DNA of 64,000 nucleotides, taken from positions 92,669 to 156,668 of the forward strand of contig JAMLIR010000007.1 in assembly GCA_023954045.1 (NCBI GenBank), written 5' to 3'. The translations under genes were made by a program, and so were the position numbers. This DNA is from Burkholderiaceae bacterium (GTDB taxonomy: Bacteria > Pseudomonadota > Gammaproteobacteria > Burkholderiales > Burkholderiaceae_E). Each line of letters opens with the position of its first letter. Position 1 is the stretch's first letter. Below the pieces are notes generated by a model. The model was not told the origin of the DNA. It did no database searches and saw only the letters and a list, made by a program, of their open reading frames with translations. Shown piece by piece: positions 19,905-28,408 of the stretch.

Positions 19905-20651
19905 GTGTCCGACCCGGCCCATCTCGCCCTGCTCCTCGTCGCCGCCTTCGTCGCCGGCGCGCTCAATGCGGTCGCCGGCGGCGGCAGCTTCCTGACGCTG
20001 CCGGCGCTGGTCTTCACCGGCGTGCCCGCGGTCGCGGCGAACGCGACCGGCACGGTCGCGCTGTTGCCGGGCTACGTGTCGGGCGCACTCGGTTTCCGAT
20101 CCGACATGCAGGCGCCGCCCGGCATGTCGATGAGCATGCTGGCAGCCGTCAGCCTCGCGGGCGGCGCGATCGGCGCAGGCTTGCTGCTGCTGACCGGCGA
20201 CGGCACGTTCCGCAGCCTGGTGCCATGGTTGCTGCTCGTCGCGACGGTGCTGTTCGCGGCGGCACCGCGCATCATGCAGCGCGCGCACGGCGCGCCGGCC
20301 GGCCCGGCGCGATCGATCGCAGGCGTTCTCGCGGTGGCGATCTACGGCGGCTACTTCAACGGCGGGCTCGGCATCCTGCTTCTCGCGCTGTTCGGGCTGC
20401 TCGGCCAGTCGAACCTGAACGCGATGAACGGGCTGAAGAACCTAGTCTCCGCGCTGCTCACCGCGATCGCGGTCGTCGTCTACGCGTGGGGTGGCCTCGT
20501 GCTGTGGCCGCAGGCGCTGGCGATGATGGTCGCGGCGACGGCGGGCGGCTACCTGGGCGCGCGCGGCGCGCGGCGCGTTCCACCGCCGGTGCTGCGCGGC
20601 GCGATCGTTGCAACCGGCCTGGTGATGACGACGCTGTTCTTCCTGCGCTGA
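19905..20651 (+). CDS. TSUP-family (TauE/SafE) membrane transporter
   Basis: Inner-membrane protein of 248 residues with about eight hydrophobic segments and the duplicated TSUP signature (NAVAGGGSFLTLPAL in the first half; GGYFNGGLGILLLAL in the second). The family exports sulfite, sulfoacetate or other organosulfur anions. The start is GTG 19905; no earlier start fits the hydrophobic profile. Upstream, TAGACT (19864-19869) is a possible -10 and CTTCGG-GCTCTG-CCGAAG (19868-19885) would form a small 5' hairpin. Confidence 0.88.
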   Translation: MSDPAHLALLLVAAFVAGALNAVAGGGSFLTLPALVFTGVPAVAANATGTVALLPGYVSGALGFRSDMQAPPGMSMSMLAAVSLAGGAIGAGLLLLTGDGTFRSLVPWLLLVATVLFAAAPRIMQRAHGAPAGPARSIAGVLAVAIYGGYFNGGLGILLLALFGLLGQSNLNAMNGLKNLVSALLTAIAVVVYAWGGLVLWPQALAMMVAATAGGYLGARGARRVPPPVLRGAIVATGLVMTTLFFLR

Positions 20652-20793
20652 ACGCCGGCGCGGGGCCCGCGCCGCATGCCTCGCGCCGCCGACGTGGCGG
20701 CGCCGCGGCCGTTCAGCTTCGCTTCAGCGCCGCGCGCGGAAACTGGTTCGCATCGCCGATATCGGCAATGCTTCCGCCCGAAGGAGTCGAATC

Positions 20794-21114
20794 GTGAACG
20801 TACGCCACCTGCTCGCCGCCGCCACGCTCACCGCGCTGGGCTCAACCGCCTTCGTCGCCTTGCCCGCCACGTCCGCCGAGCGCGTGCGCCACCAGGAAGT
20901 CCGCCAGTTGCGCGAAAGTGGCAAGATCCTGCCGATGGAAGACATCCTCGGCCGCGTGCGGGCCGCGCAACCAGGCCAGATCGTCGAGGTCGAACTCGAG
21001 CGCGAGGACGGCCGCTACGTCTACGATGTCAGGGTGATCGACGACGCCGACAAGATGCACAAGCTCGAACTCGACGCCGGCAGCGGCGAAGTGCTGCGGC
21101 GCAAGACCCGGTGA
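20794..21114 (+). CDS. Secreted PepSY-domain protein
   Basis: A 106-residue exported protein with signal peptide [27 protein letters not shown] and a PepSY fold ([54 protein letters not shown]). Such proteins often precede OmpR-type two-component genes and may modulate the sensor. GTG 20794 is preceded by AAGGAG at good spacing. Only 4 bp separate its stop from the response regulator. Confidence 0.9.
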   Translation: MNVRHLLAAATLTALGSTAFVALPATSAERVRHQEVRQLRESGKILPMEDILGRVRAAQPGQIVEVELEREDGRYVYDVRVIDDADKMHKLELDAGSGEVLRRKTR

Positions 21115-21118
21115 ACGC

Positions 21119-21784
21119 GTGCGCCTGCTGATCGCCGAAGACGACGCGGCGCTCGCCGCACGATTGCGCGCCAGGCTGGTCGAAGCCGGGTATGCGGTCG
21201 ACGTCGCGGGCGACGGCATCGACGCCGCGCACCTGGGCAGCACCGAGCCCTACGATGCGGTGATCCTCGACCTCGGCCTGCCGCGCCGCAACGGCCTGGC
21301 GGTGCTGCGCGAATGGCGCGCCGCCGGCAACGCAGTGCCGGTGCTCATCCTCACCGCACGCGACGGCTGGAGCGAGCGCGTCGAAGGCCTGCAGGCGGGC
21401 GCCGACGACTATCTCGGCAAGCCGTTCCACGTCGAGGAACTGCTCGCCCGCGTGCAGGCGCTGCTGCGCCGCGCCGCGCCGGTGCAGGCCACGGAATTGC
21501 GCGCCGGCGGCTGGCGCCTCGACGAGGCGCGGCAGTGCCTGATCGACGCCGACGGCCGCGAGCAGCCGCTCACCGGCACCGAGTTCCGCCTGCTGCGCTA
21601 CTTCATGCGACACCCGGACGAGGTGCTGTCGAAGACGCGACTCTCCGAGCACGTCTACGACTACGACGCCGAGCGCGACAGCAACGTGATCGAGGTCTAC
21701 GTGCGCCGGCTGCGCGCGCTGCTCGGCGCGCAGTGCATCGAGACGCGCCGCGGCCAGGGCTACGTGTTCGTCGGCCGGCCGTGA
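21119..21784 (+). CDS. OmpR/PhoP-family response regulator
   Basis: A 221-residue regulator. In the receiver domain the phosphoacceptor is D51 (VILDLGLP), with acidic residues in AEDD and K101 in GKPF. The C-terminal winged-helix DNA-binding domain shows [21 protein letters not shown] and [11 protein letters not shown]. It starts at GTG 21119 and overlaps the kinase by 4 bp. It resembles PhoP/QseB-type regulators; the signal is unknown. Confidence 0.94.
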   Translation: MRLLIAEDDAALAARLRARLVEAGYAVDVAGDGIDAAHLGSTEPYDAVILDLGLPRRNGLAVLREWRAAGNAVPVLILTARDGWSERVEGLQAGADDYLGKPFHVEELLARVQALLRRAAPVQATELRAGGWRLDEARQCLIDADGREQPLTGTEFRLLRYFMRHPDEVLSKTRLSEHVYDYDAERDSNVIEVYVRRLRALLGAQCIETRRGQGYVFVGRP

Positions 21785-23133
21785 ACTCGCTGCGCAATCG
21801 GCTGTCGCTCGCGCTGTCGGTGGTGCTGCTCGTCGCTGCCGGACTGCTGGCGTTCGGCCTTCAGGACTTCCCGCGCCGGCTGGTCGAGGACTTCGTCGGC
21901 TCGCGCCTGCAGCACGATGCCGACCTGCTCTACGCGCGCGTGCTCGATGCGCCCGATCCGGACGTCGCTGCGCAGGGCGCCGCCGGCACCGTCTACCAGC
22001 TGCCGCTGTCGGGTCACTACTTCGTGATCCGCATGGGCGCGCAGGTCATCCGGTCGCGCTCGCTTTGGGACGAGGACCTGCCGCAGGTGCCGCCCGCGAC
22101 CGCCGCCGGCTTCGCGATGCGCGTCGCCGGGCCTTCGGACCAGTCGCTGCTGCTGTTCGCCAAGCGCTTTCCCGGCGCCGGCGCCGGCGTCTCGATCGTC
22201 GTCGCCGAGGACGTCTCCGCGCTCGACGCCGCGATCGCGCGCTTCCGCGAGCGGCTGCTGATCGGCGTCGCGCTCGCGCTCGTGGCGCTGCTCGCGCTGC
22301 AGCGACGGCTGCTGGTGCGCGGGCTCGCGCCGCTCGACGACGCGGTCGCCGCCTGCCGCCGCATCGAGCGTGGCGAAACGGCGACCGATGCTGCGGATCG
22401 GCGCGCGCGTCCGGCTCCCGTCGAAGTCCAGCCCATGCTCGACGCGATCGACCGGCTGGCGAAGCACCACGCGCAGCGGCTGGGACGGATCCGGCATGCG
22501 GTGGGCAACCTCTCGCACGCGCTGAAGACCCCGCTCGCGGTGCTCGGGCAACAGGCCGACGACCTGGCCGCTCGCGGCCAGGCGGACGTTGCCGACTCGG
22601 TGCGCGCGCAGGTCGAGACGATGCGCGCGACCGTCGAGCGCGAACTGCGGCGCGCCCGCCTGGCCGGCGGCGGCACGCCGGGCGAGCCGTTCGAGGCTCG
22701 TGCGCAACTCGGCGCGCTCGCCGACGCGCTGCGCACGCTACATCGCGAGCGCGGCGTCGACATCGAGCTCGACGTTCCGGAACTGCGGATTGCACTCGAC
22801 CGCGAGGACCTTCTGGAGCTGTTCGGCAACCTGCTGGACAACGCGTTCAAATGGGCGCGGCGCCGGGTGCGCGTGTCGGTCGCACCGCTCGAACCCGCGG
22901 CGGGCGCGCTCGCTTTCGCGGTCGAGGACGACGGACCCGGGGTGCCCGAGGACGCGCTGGCGCAGTTGGGCACCGCCGGCCTGCGCACCGACGAGCAGCG
23001 CCCGGGTCATGGTCTCGGGCTGGCGATCACCGGCGACATCGTCGCGCAGTACGGGGGCACGATCCGCTACGCGCGTTCGGCGACGCTCGGCGGCCTGCGG
23101 GTCGAAGTGACGCTGCCGCTGCCGTCGGCCTGA
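21781..23133 (+). CDS. Sensor histidine kinase
   Basis: A 450-residue membrane kinase paired with the preceding regulator. One membrane helix lies at about 9-27 and a second at about 158-175, flanking a periplasmic sensor of about 130 residues. The H-box is [13 protein letters not shown]. ATPase motifs are the N-box [15 protein letters not shown]1 EDDGPGVP and G2 [11 protein letters not shown] 21781 overlaps the regulator stop (GTGA). The overall form is PhoQ/QseC-like. Confidence 0.93.
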   Translation: MNSLRNRLSLALSVVLLVAAGLLAFGLQDFPRRLVEDFVGSRLQHDADLLYARVLDAPDPDVAAQGAAGTVYQLPLSGHYFVIRMGAQVIRSRSLWDEDLPQVPPATAAGFAMRVAGPSDQSLLLFAKRFPGAGAGVSIVVAEDVSALDAAIARFRERLLIGVALALVALLALQRRLLVRGLAPLDDAVAACRRIERGETATDAADRRARPAPVEVQPMLDAIDRLAKHHAQRLGRIRHAVGNLSHALKTPLAVLGQQADDLAARGQADVADSVRAQVETMRATVERELRRARLAGGGTPGEPFEARAQLGALADALRTLHRERGVDIELDVPELRIALDREDLLELFGNLLDNAFKWARRRVRVSVAPLEPAAGALAFAVEDDGPGVPEDALAQLGTAGLRTDEQRPGHGLGLAITGDIVAQYGGTIRYARSATLGGLRVEVTLPLPSA

Positions 23134-23147
23134 CGCGGCCGACCGGC

Positions 23148-24623
23148 TCAGGAGCCGGCGCCCCCGTTCCACCCGCCACCCATCGCCTGGTAGAGCGCCA
23201 CCGTGTCGGCCAGCCTCTGGGCTTGCGCCGCGGCCACGCCCAGCCGCGCCTGCTGCGCCTGCTGTTGCGCGACGAGCCACTGCAGGTAGCTCGCAGCGCC
23301 GAGCGCGTGTCGCTGGCCCACCGACTGCAGCGCCTCGCGCGCCGACGCTTCGGCGGCCGCCTGCGCGACGAGCGCGTCGGCGTCGTGCTCGAGCGCGCGC
23401 AGCACGTCGGCGACGTTGCGAAGCGCCTGCAGCACGGTCTGACGATAGTTGGCCGCCGCTGCGTCGAAGTCGGCATCGGCGGCGCGGGCCTCGGCCCGCA
23501 AGCCGGGATTGAACAGCGGCTGCGCGAGTTGCCCGGCCAGCCCCCAGACCAGCGCCCCGGTGCCGAACAGGCTCGCAGCGGTCAGCGCCTGCGAGCCCAT
23601 CGTCGCGCTCAGCGTGAGCTGCGGATAGAGCTTCGCGACCGCGACCCCGCGCTGCGCGCTGGCCGCGTGCAGCAGCGCCTCCGAGGCGCGGATGTCGGGT
23701 CGCCGGCGCGCGAGCTCCGACGGCAGTTGCAGCGGCAGCTGCTGCGGCAACGTGAAGTCGGCCAGCGCAAATTGCGGCGCCCCGGCTTCGCCCGGCGCCC
23801 GGCCGGCCAGCACCGCGAGCAGGTGCCCGACCTGGTCGAGCCGGGTGCGCAGCGCGGGGATCGCCGCGCGCGATTGCTCGAGCTGCGTCTGCAACGCCAG
23901 CCACTCGTCTCGCGCAGCGGCGCCCAGCGCGACCCGCTGCCGCGCGATCCCGACCTGTTCCTGCTGCGCGGCGACGATCGCCTCGCTCGCCTCGATCTGC
24001 GCGGCCAGCTGCGCCTGCGTGATCGCCGCAGTGGCGACGTTGGCCGCGAGCGCGAGGCGCGCCGCCTCGAGCTGGAACCGCTGGTGATCGACCTGTGCTG
24101 CCAGCGCTTCGAGCGCGCGGCGGTTGCCGCCCGCGAGGTCGAGATCGTAGCTGACCGAGACCGACGCGTTGTAGAGCTCGAAGGTGCGCTCGATGCCGGG
24201 CTGGCCGAGCGCTGCGCCGTTGCTGCGCTGGCGCTGTGCGCCGAGCCGCGCGCTCGCCTGCGGGTACCGAGTGGCGCCAGCGCGCGCGTCGAGCGTCTCG
24301 CGCGCCTGGCGCAGCGTGGCCTGCGCTGCCTCGAGCGTCGGGCTGGCCTGCAGCGCTTCGTCGATCAGCGCGTCGAGCTTCGCCGAGCCCAGTTCACTCC
24401 ACCACCGTTCGCCGATCGGCGGCGCTTCGACGAAGCGCTGCGCCTGGCCCAGCGGAGCTTCGGCCGAAGCGGTGCGCGACGGCTGCGGGCCGACGACGTA
24501 GCCGGGAACCGTCGGCGCATCGGGTGGCCTGAAGTCCGGTCCGACGGCACAGCCGGACGAGCCAAGCACGGCCAGCGCGAGCGCCGCCGATCCGAAGGCG
24601 AAGCCGTTCCCGATGATCTTCAT
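23148..24623 (-). CDS. NodT-family outer-membrane efflux lipoprotein
   Basis: TolC-like outer-membrane factor of 491 residues. A signal with lipobox GSSGC (Cys about 25) is followed by AVGPDFRPPDAPTVPGY, typical of the OprM/NodT family. Two repeated coiled-coil halves follow (LDALIDEALQASPTLEAAQATLRQAR; LRAEARAADADFDAAAANYRQTVLQAL), with ARRPDIR-like sequence between. It is the last gene of the tetR-adaptor-permease-ATPase operon; ATG 24623 overlaps the ATPase stop by 4 bp. It provides the outer-membrane channel of the pump. Confidence 0.93.
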   Translation of the reverse strand: MKIIGNGFAFGSAALALAVLGSSGCAVGPDFRPPDAPTVPGYVVGPQPSRTASAEAPLGQAQRFVEAPPIGERWWSELGSAKLDALIDEALQASPTLEAAQATLRQARETLDARAGATRYPQASARLGAQRQRSNGAALGQPGIERTFELYNASVSVSYDLDLAGGNRRALEALAAQVDHQRFQLEAARLALAANVATAAITQAQLAAQIEASEAIVAAQQEQVGIARQRVALGAAARDEWLALQTQLEQSRAAIPALRTRLDQVGHLLAVLAGRAPGEAGAPQFALADFTLPQQLPLQLPSELARRRPDIRASEALLHAASAQRGVAVAKLYPQLTLSATMGSQALTAASLFGTGALVWGLAGQLAQPLFNPGLRAEARAADADFDAAAANYRQTVLQALRNVADVLRALEHDADALVAQAAAEASAREALQSVGQRHALGAASYLQWLVAQQQAQQARLGVAAAQAQRLADTVALYQAMGGGWNGGAGS

Positions 24624-25339
24624 GCGACCGCCCTCCCTTCGCCCGCTTCCTCGTGCGTGACGCCGTCGCGGATGTGGTAGATGCGCCGGAAGGTCGGGAT
24701 GATCTTCTCGTCGTGCGTCACCACGATCACTGCCGTCTCGAACTTCCGGGCCATCTCGTTGAGGATCCGGATGACCGCCATCGCGCGCTCGCTGTCCAGC
24801 GGCGCGGTCGGCTCGTCGGCCAGGATCACCGGCGGGCGGTTGACCAGGCCGCGCGCAATGGCCACCCGTTGCTGCTCGCCGCCGGAAAGCTGCGACGGCA
24901 TCGCGCGGGCGCGGTGCTGCACGTCGAGGGCCGCGAGCAACTCCAGCGCCCGGGCGCGCGCCGGCGCGTTCGCTACGCCCGCCAGCATAGGCAGCAGCGC
25001 CACGTTGTCGGTGACGTCGAGGAACGGAATCAGGTACGGCGCCTGGAACACGAAGCCGATGCGGTCGCGGCGCAGCGCGCGCAGGTCGCGGACCTTCCAG
25101 CCCTCGTCGTAGATCGTCTCGTCGCCGAGCGTCATGCGCCCGCCGCTCGGCTCGATCACCGCGCCCAGGCACTTGAGCAGCGTGCTCTTGCCCGATCCGG
25201 AGGGACCGATCAGGCCCACGACCTCGCCGGGCGCGACCTGCATGTCGACGTGCCTGAGCGCATCGACCGCGGTGTCGCCTTCGCCGTAGCGCTTGCGCAG
25301 TCCCTCGATGCGGATGCCGCGTGCGCCCCGCTCAGCCAC
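24620..25339 (-). CDS. MacB/DevA-type ABC exporter ATP-binding protein
   Basis: A 239-residue ATPase. Walker [11 protein letters not shown]-loop region [14 protein letters not shown], signature LSGGEQQRV, Walker [13 protein letters not shown] and H-loop VTHD are all present. The protein fits the LolD/MacB/DevA group that serves FtsX-like permeases. The start is GTG 25339, overlapping the permease end by 8 bp. It works with the adjacent permease and adaptor. Confidence 0.94.
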   Translation of the reverse strand: MAERGARGIRIEGLRKRYGEGDTAVDALRHVDMQVAPGEVVGLIGPSGSGKSTLLKCLGAVIEPSGGRMTLGDETIYDEGWKVRDLRALRRDRIGFVFQAPYLIPFLDVTDNVALLPMLAGVANAPARARALELLAALDVQHRARAMPSQLSGGEQQRVAIARGLVNRPPVILADEPTAPLDSERAMAVIRILNEMARKFETAVIVVTHDEKIIPTFRRIYHIRDGVTHEEAGEGRAVA

Positions 25340-26534
25340 CGACCGCCTCCGCCGGATCGACCCGCAACGCGGCCCGGATCGCCATCGTGCTGGCCAGCGC
25401 GCAGATCGTCAGCACCGCGACGATCGCGCGCGCCGCGTCGCCGGTCTCGAGCACGATGTTGCGCGGGAAGATCGGCGCCCAAAGCGTCGCCGCGACCTTG
25501 CCCACGACGAAGCCGATGAGCCCCAGGCCGATCGCCTGCTGCAGGATCATCGAGGCGATGGTGGCGTTCTTCGTGCCGATCAGCTTGAGCACCGCGATCT
25601 CGCGGATCTTGCCCAGCGTCAGCGTGTAGATGATGAAGGCGACGATCGCGGCGCTGACGATCGCGAGGATCACCAGGAACAGGCCGATCTGGCGCGCCGA
25701 GGTCGCGATCAGCTTGCCGATCAGAATCTCCTCCATCTGCGCGCGCGAGTACACCTGGAGCCGCTTCCAGCGGCGGATCGGCTCGGCGACGTCCTCGGGT
25801 GCAAGGCCGGGCGCGACGCGCACCAGCACCGCGTTGACGTACGGGTTGACGCTCTGCGATGCGATCACCGCGTCGAGCAGCCCGGGCACGCCCGGGCGGT
25901 CGAACGCCGGGTTCCGCGCGGTGCGCCTGCGCTGGCGAACGATCGCGTCGTTGTCCTTCAGGAACTGCGCCTCCTGCGCGTCCCTGAGCGGGATGAACAC
26001 CATCGGGTCGCCGCCCGAGGACACCATGCGCCGCGTGAGCCCGACGACGGTGTAGCGATTGCGCCGGATGCGGATCTCGTCGCCCAGCGCGAAACCGGTG
26101 GCGACGTCGGCGACCGCCTCGTAGTGGCTGCGCGTGATGTGCCGTCCCGCGACGAGGAAGCCCGGCTGCCCGGGCTCCCCCGGGCCGCCGGGCACGACGC
26201 CGACGACCATCGCACGCACGTCGCGATCGCCGCGCGCGACCTGCATCGTCAGGTAGGTGACGTTGGCCGCGCGCGCGACGCCGGGCATCGCCCGGATGCC
26301 CCGCCAGGTGTCGTCGTACAGGCTCGACGACTCGGCGTAGGGACCGAGCGTGCCTTGCTGCACCACCCAGAGGTCGGCCCCGCTGTTGTCGAGCAGCACC
26401 CGCGCGTCGTCCACCATCCCGCGGTAGACGCCCGCCATGGTCAGCGTCGCGCCGATCAGCAAGCCCAGCCCCATGCCGGTGAAGACGAACTTGCCCCAGG
26501 ATTGCAGGATGTCCCGGCCCGCGAGACTGATCAC
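25332..26534 (-). CDS. FtsX/DevC-type ABC exporter permease
   Basis: A 400-residue inner-membrane permease with four membrane helices. One lies near the N terminus (FVFTGMGLGLLIGATLTMAGVY), then a large periplasmic domain, then three C-terminal helices (IGLFLVILAIVSAAIVAFIIYTL, the segment from MILQQAIGLGLIGFVVG, and AIVAVLTICALASTMAI). REIAVLKLIGTKN is the conserved FtsX-domain coupling motif. GTG 26534 overlaps the adaptor stop by 4 bp. Confidence 0.92.
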   Translation of the reverse strand: MISLAGRDILQSWGKFVFTGMGLGLLIGATLTMAGVYRGMVDDARVLLDNSGADLWVVQQGTLGPYAESSSLYDDTWRGIRAMPGVARAANVTYLTMQVARGDRDVRAMVVGVVPGGPGEPGQPGFLVAGRHITRSHYEAVADVATGFALGDEIRIRRNRYTVVGLTRRMVSSGGDPMVFIPLRDAQEAQFLKDNDAIVRQRRRTARNPAFDRPGVPGLLDAVIASQSVNPYVNAVLVRVAPGLAPEDVAEPIRRWKRLQVYSRAQMEEILIGKLIATSARQIGLFLVILAIVSAAIVAFIIYTLTLGKIREIAVLKLIGTKNATIASMILQQAIGLGLIGFVVGKVAATLWAPIFPRNIVLETGDAARAIVAVLTICALASTMAIRAALRVDPAEAVGG

Positions 26535-27724
26535 GACCGGACTCCGGGCAGCCGCTCGACGATCTCGATGCGGCTGCGCGCGTCGAGCGCGCGCTGGCTG
26601 TAGACGACGACGCGCTCGCCGCCCTTCAGTCCCTCGAGCACCTGCACCCGACCGTCGAGGTCGGCGGCGCCGAGCCGCACCGGCACGAAGCGCAGCGATC
26701 CGTCCTCGACCACCCAGACCCCGGCCTGCCCGTCGGCGCGCTGGATGCTCGCGTTGCGCACGACCGGCGTCGCGGCCCGGGGCGGCAACGCGATCGTCAC
26801 TTCGGCGAGCTCGCCGATCGACGGCACGGGGTCGGGAAGCGGGTCGAACGACGCCTTGGCGAGCGCCTCCTCGGTGACCGCGTCGGCAACCGGCTCGACG
26901 CGCGCAACCTTGCCGGCGAGCAGCTCGCCGTGGCGCGAGCGCAGCGCGATGCTCGCCGGCAGCCCGGCGCGCAGGCCCGACGCGCGCAGCTGGTCGAAGC
27001 GCACGTTCAGCCACAGCGCGGCGGGATCGACCACCTCGACCACGGCCTGGCCGGCCACCACCGTCGTGCCGGGATCGACCGCGCGCGTCGAGACGATTCC
27101 CGCGACCGGCGCGACGAGCCGCAGGTTCGCGCGCTGCCTCACCAGCGCCTCGCGCTCGGCGCGCACGCGCGCGAGCTCCTGCCGCGACGCATCGAGGTTG
27201 GCGCGCGCCGCGGCGTGGCCCGCTTCGGCGAGCTGCAGTTCCTGGCGCCGCGTCTCGGCAGCCTCGTCACTGATCGAACGGGCCGCGCGCAACTGCTCGT
27301 AGCGCTGCGCCTGCGTCTGCGCGAACGCGCGCCGCGCCGACATGTCCTGCAGCTGCGCGTCGGCCGCGGCCAGTCCGGCGCGCGCGCGCTCGAACGCTGC
27401 CTGCTGGGCCGCGATCCGCTCGTCGAGGTCGACCGGGTCCATCTCGCCGAGCACCTGCCCGGCGCGCACCGCATCGCCCACCTGCACGTCGATGCGCCCG
27501 AGCCGTCCGGCCAGCGTCGGCCCGATGCGGTAAGTCTGGCGCGCTTCGACGATGCCGACGCCGAACAGCGCCGGGGCGATCTCGCGGCTCTCGACGGTGG
27601 CCACGGTCACCGGCACCGGCGCAAGCGGCCCGGCGCGCAGCACCACCCATCCGAACACGCCGAGCAGCGCGACGATCACGGCGCCCAGCGCGAGCTTGCG
27701 ACGACCGACGGACAGTCGCTTCAT
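26531..27724 (-). CDS. HlyD/DevB-type periplasmic adaptor of the ABC efflux pump
   Basis: Membrane-fusion protein of 397 residues. The N-terminal anchor helix (LALGAVIVALLGVFGWVVL) is followed by a lipoyl-like half motif (GRLGRIDVQVGDAVRAGQVL), a long alpha-hairpin (about 105-205), the second lipoyl half (APVAGIVSTRAVDPGTTVVAGQ) and beta-barrel domains. It bridges permease and outer-membrane channel. It overlaps the tetR stop by 4 bp upstream and the permease start by 4 bp downstream, indicating tight translational coupling. Confidence 0.93.
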   Translation of the reverse strand: MKRLSVGRRKLALGAVIVALLGVFGWVVLRAGPLAPVPVTVATVESREIAPALFGVGIVEARQTYRIGPTLAGRLGRIDVQVGDAVRAGQVLGEMDPVDLDERIAAQQAAFERARAGLAAADAQLQDMSARRAFAQTQAQRYEQLRAARSISDEAAETRRQELQLAEAGHAAARANLDASRQELARVRAEREALVRQRANLRLVAPVAGIVSTRAVDPGTTVVAGQAVVEVVDPAALWLNVRFDQLRASGLRAGLPASIALRSRHGELLAGKVARVEPVADAVTEEALAKASFDPLPDPVPSIGELAEVTIALPPRAATPVVRNASIQRADGQAGVWVVEDGSLRFVPVRLGAADLDGRVQVLEGLKGGERVVVYSQRALDARSRIEIVERLPGVRS

Positions 27725-28329
27725 GCCTTTCTCCCGATGCCGCGGCACAGCGTGGCGAACGCGCCCGCCGCGTCGCGCCGCACCTGCTGAACGTCGCCCG
27801 CCACCAGCGACTGCATCACCAGGCCCTGGATCGAGCCGACGAACAGCAAGGCCGCCTGGTCGGGGTCGACGCCGGGGTCGAGCTCGCCGCTCGCGCGGCC
27901 CTGCTCGATCAGCGCGCGCAGCCGATCGCGGTAGCGCTCGAGCAGCGCCTTCACCATGCGCCGCGTGGCGGAATCGCCGGGCCGCTGCAGCTCGCCGAAT
28001 ATCATTCGCGGCACGCCCGGGTGCTCGGCGATGAAGGCAACGTGGGCCATGAAGATCGCCTCGAGCGCGCCCAGCGGCGACGCGGCCGAGTTCGCGGCGC
28101 GATCCACGCGCGCCATCAGCCGCTCGGCGACCCAGTCCATCACGGCGCGCCAGATCGCGTCCTTGGTCGGGAAGTGCCGGAACAGCGCTCCCTGCGTCAG
28201 CCCCATCCGGGTGGCGATCGCAGCGGTCGTGATCTCGCTCGGGTTCTGCTCGGCAGCGAGCTCGACCACCGTCTCGACGGTGACCGCGCGACGCTCGTCG
28301 GCGGGGAGGTGCCTGGCGACTGCATCCAT
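27721..28329 (-). CDS. TetR-family regulator heading the ABC efflux operon
   Basis: A 202-residue repressor. The HTH is ITTAAIATRMGLTQGALFRHFPTKDAIW (about residues 33-60), and the C-terminal ligand domain contains FMAHVAFIAEHPGVPRMIFGELQRPG and VGSIQGLVMQ. It is strikingly similar to the TetR at 12484-13155. As first gene of the operon, with an inverted repeat overlapping its own promoter, it is probably an autorepressor released by a pump substrate. Confidence 0.93.
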   Translation of the reverse strand: MDAVARHLPADERRAVTVETVVELAAEQNPSEITTAAIATRMGLTQGALFRHFPTKDAIWRAVMDWVAERLMARVDRAANSAASPLGALEAIFMAHVAFIAEHPGVPRMIFGELQRPGDSATRRMVKALLERYRDRLRALIEQGRASGELDPGVDPDQAALLFVGSIQGLVMQSLVAGDVQQVRRDAAGAFATLCRGIGRKA

Positions 28330-28343
28330 CGGAAGCGGGCCCT

Positions 28344-28393
28344 GAAAGTAAGTAATTTGTTACTATCTTTCCGGAATCCAGCCTCCGCGTCAA
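28344..28393 (-). promoter_or_regulatory. Promoter and operator of the tetR/ABC efflux operon
   Basis: On the minus strand TTGACG (28393-28388), a 17-bp spacer and AAAGAT (28370-28365) form a plausible promoter. Overlapping it is a 28-bp imperfect dyad, GAAAGTAAGTAA (28344-28355) and TTACTATCTTTC (28360-28371), 10 of 12 positions symmetric. It also contains AGTAA-N8-TTACT (28347-28364), the same element as upstream of the paralogous tetR at 12484. Confidence 0.65.
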
Positions 28394-28408
28394 GCCTGCC
28401 CATGCGGA

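Noticed and set aside
17436-20651. Single long fusion protein covering the propeller gene region and the TSUP transporter
   Set aside because: The long frame is out of frame with the propeller lipoprotein and becomes protein-like only after GTG 19905; the upstream part is a shadow.
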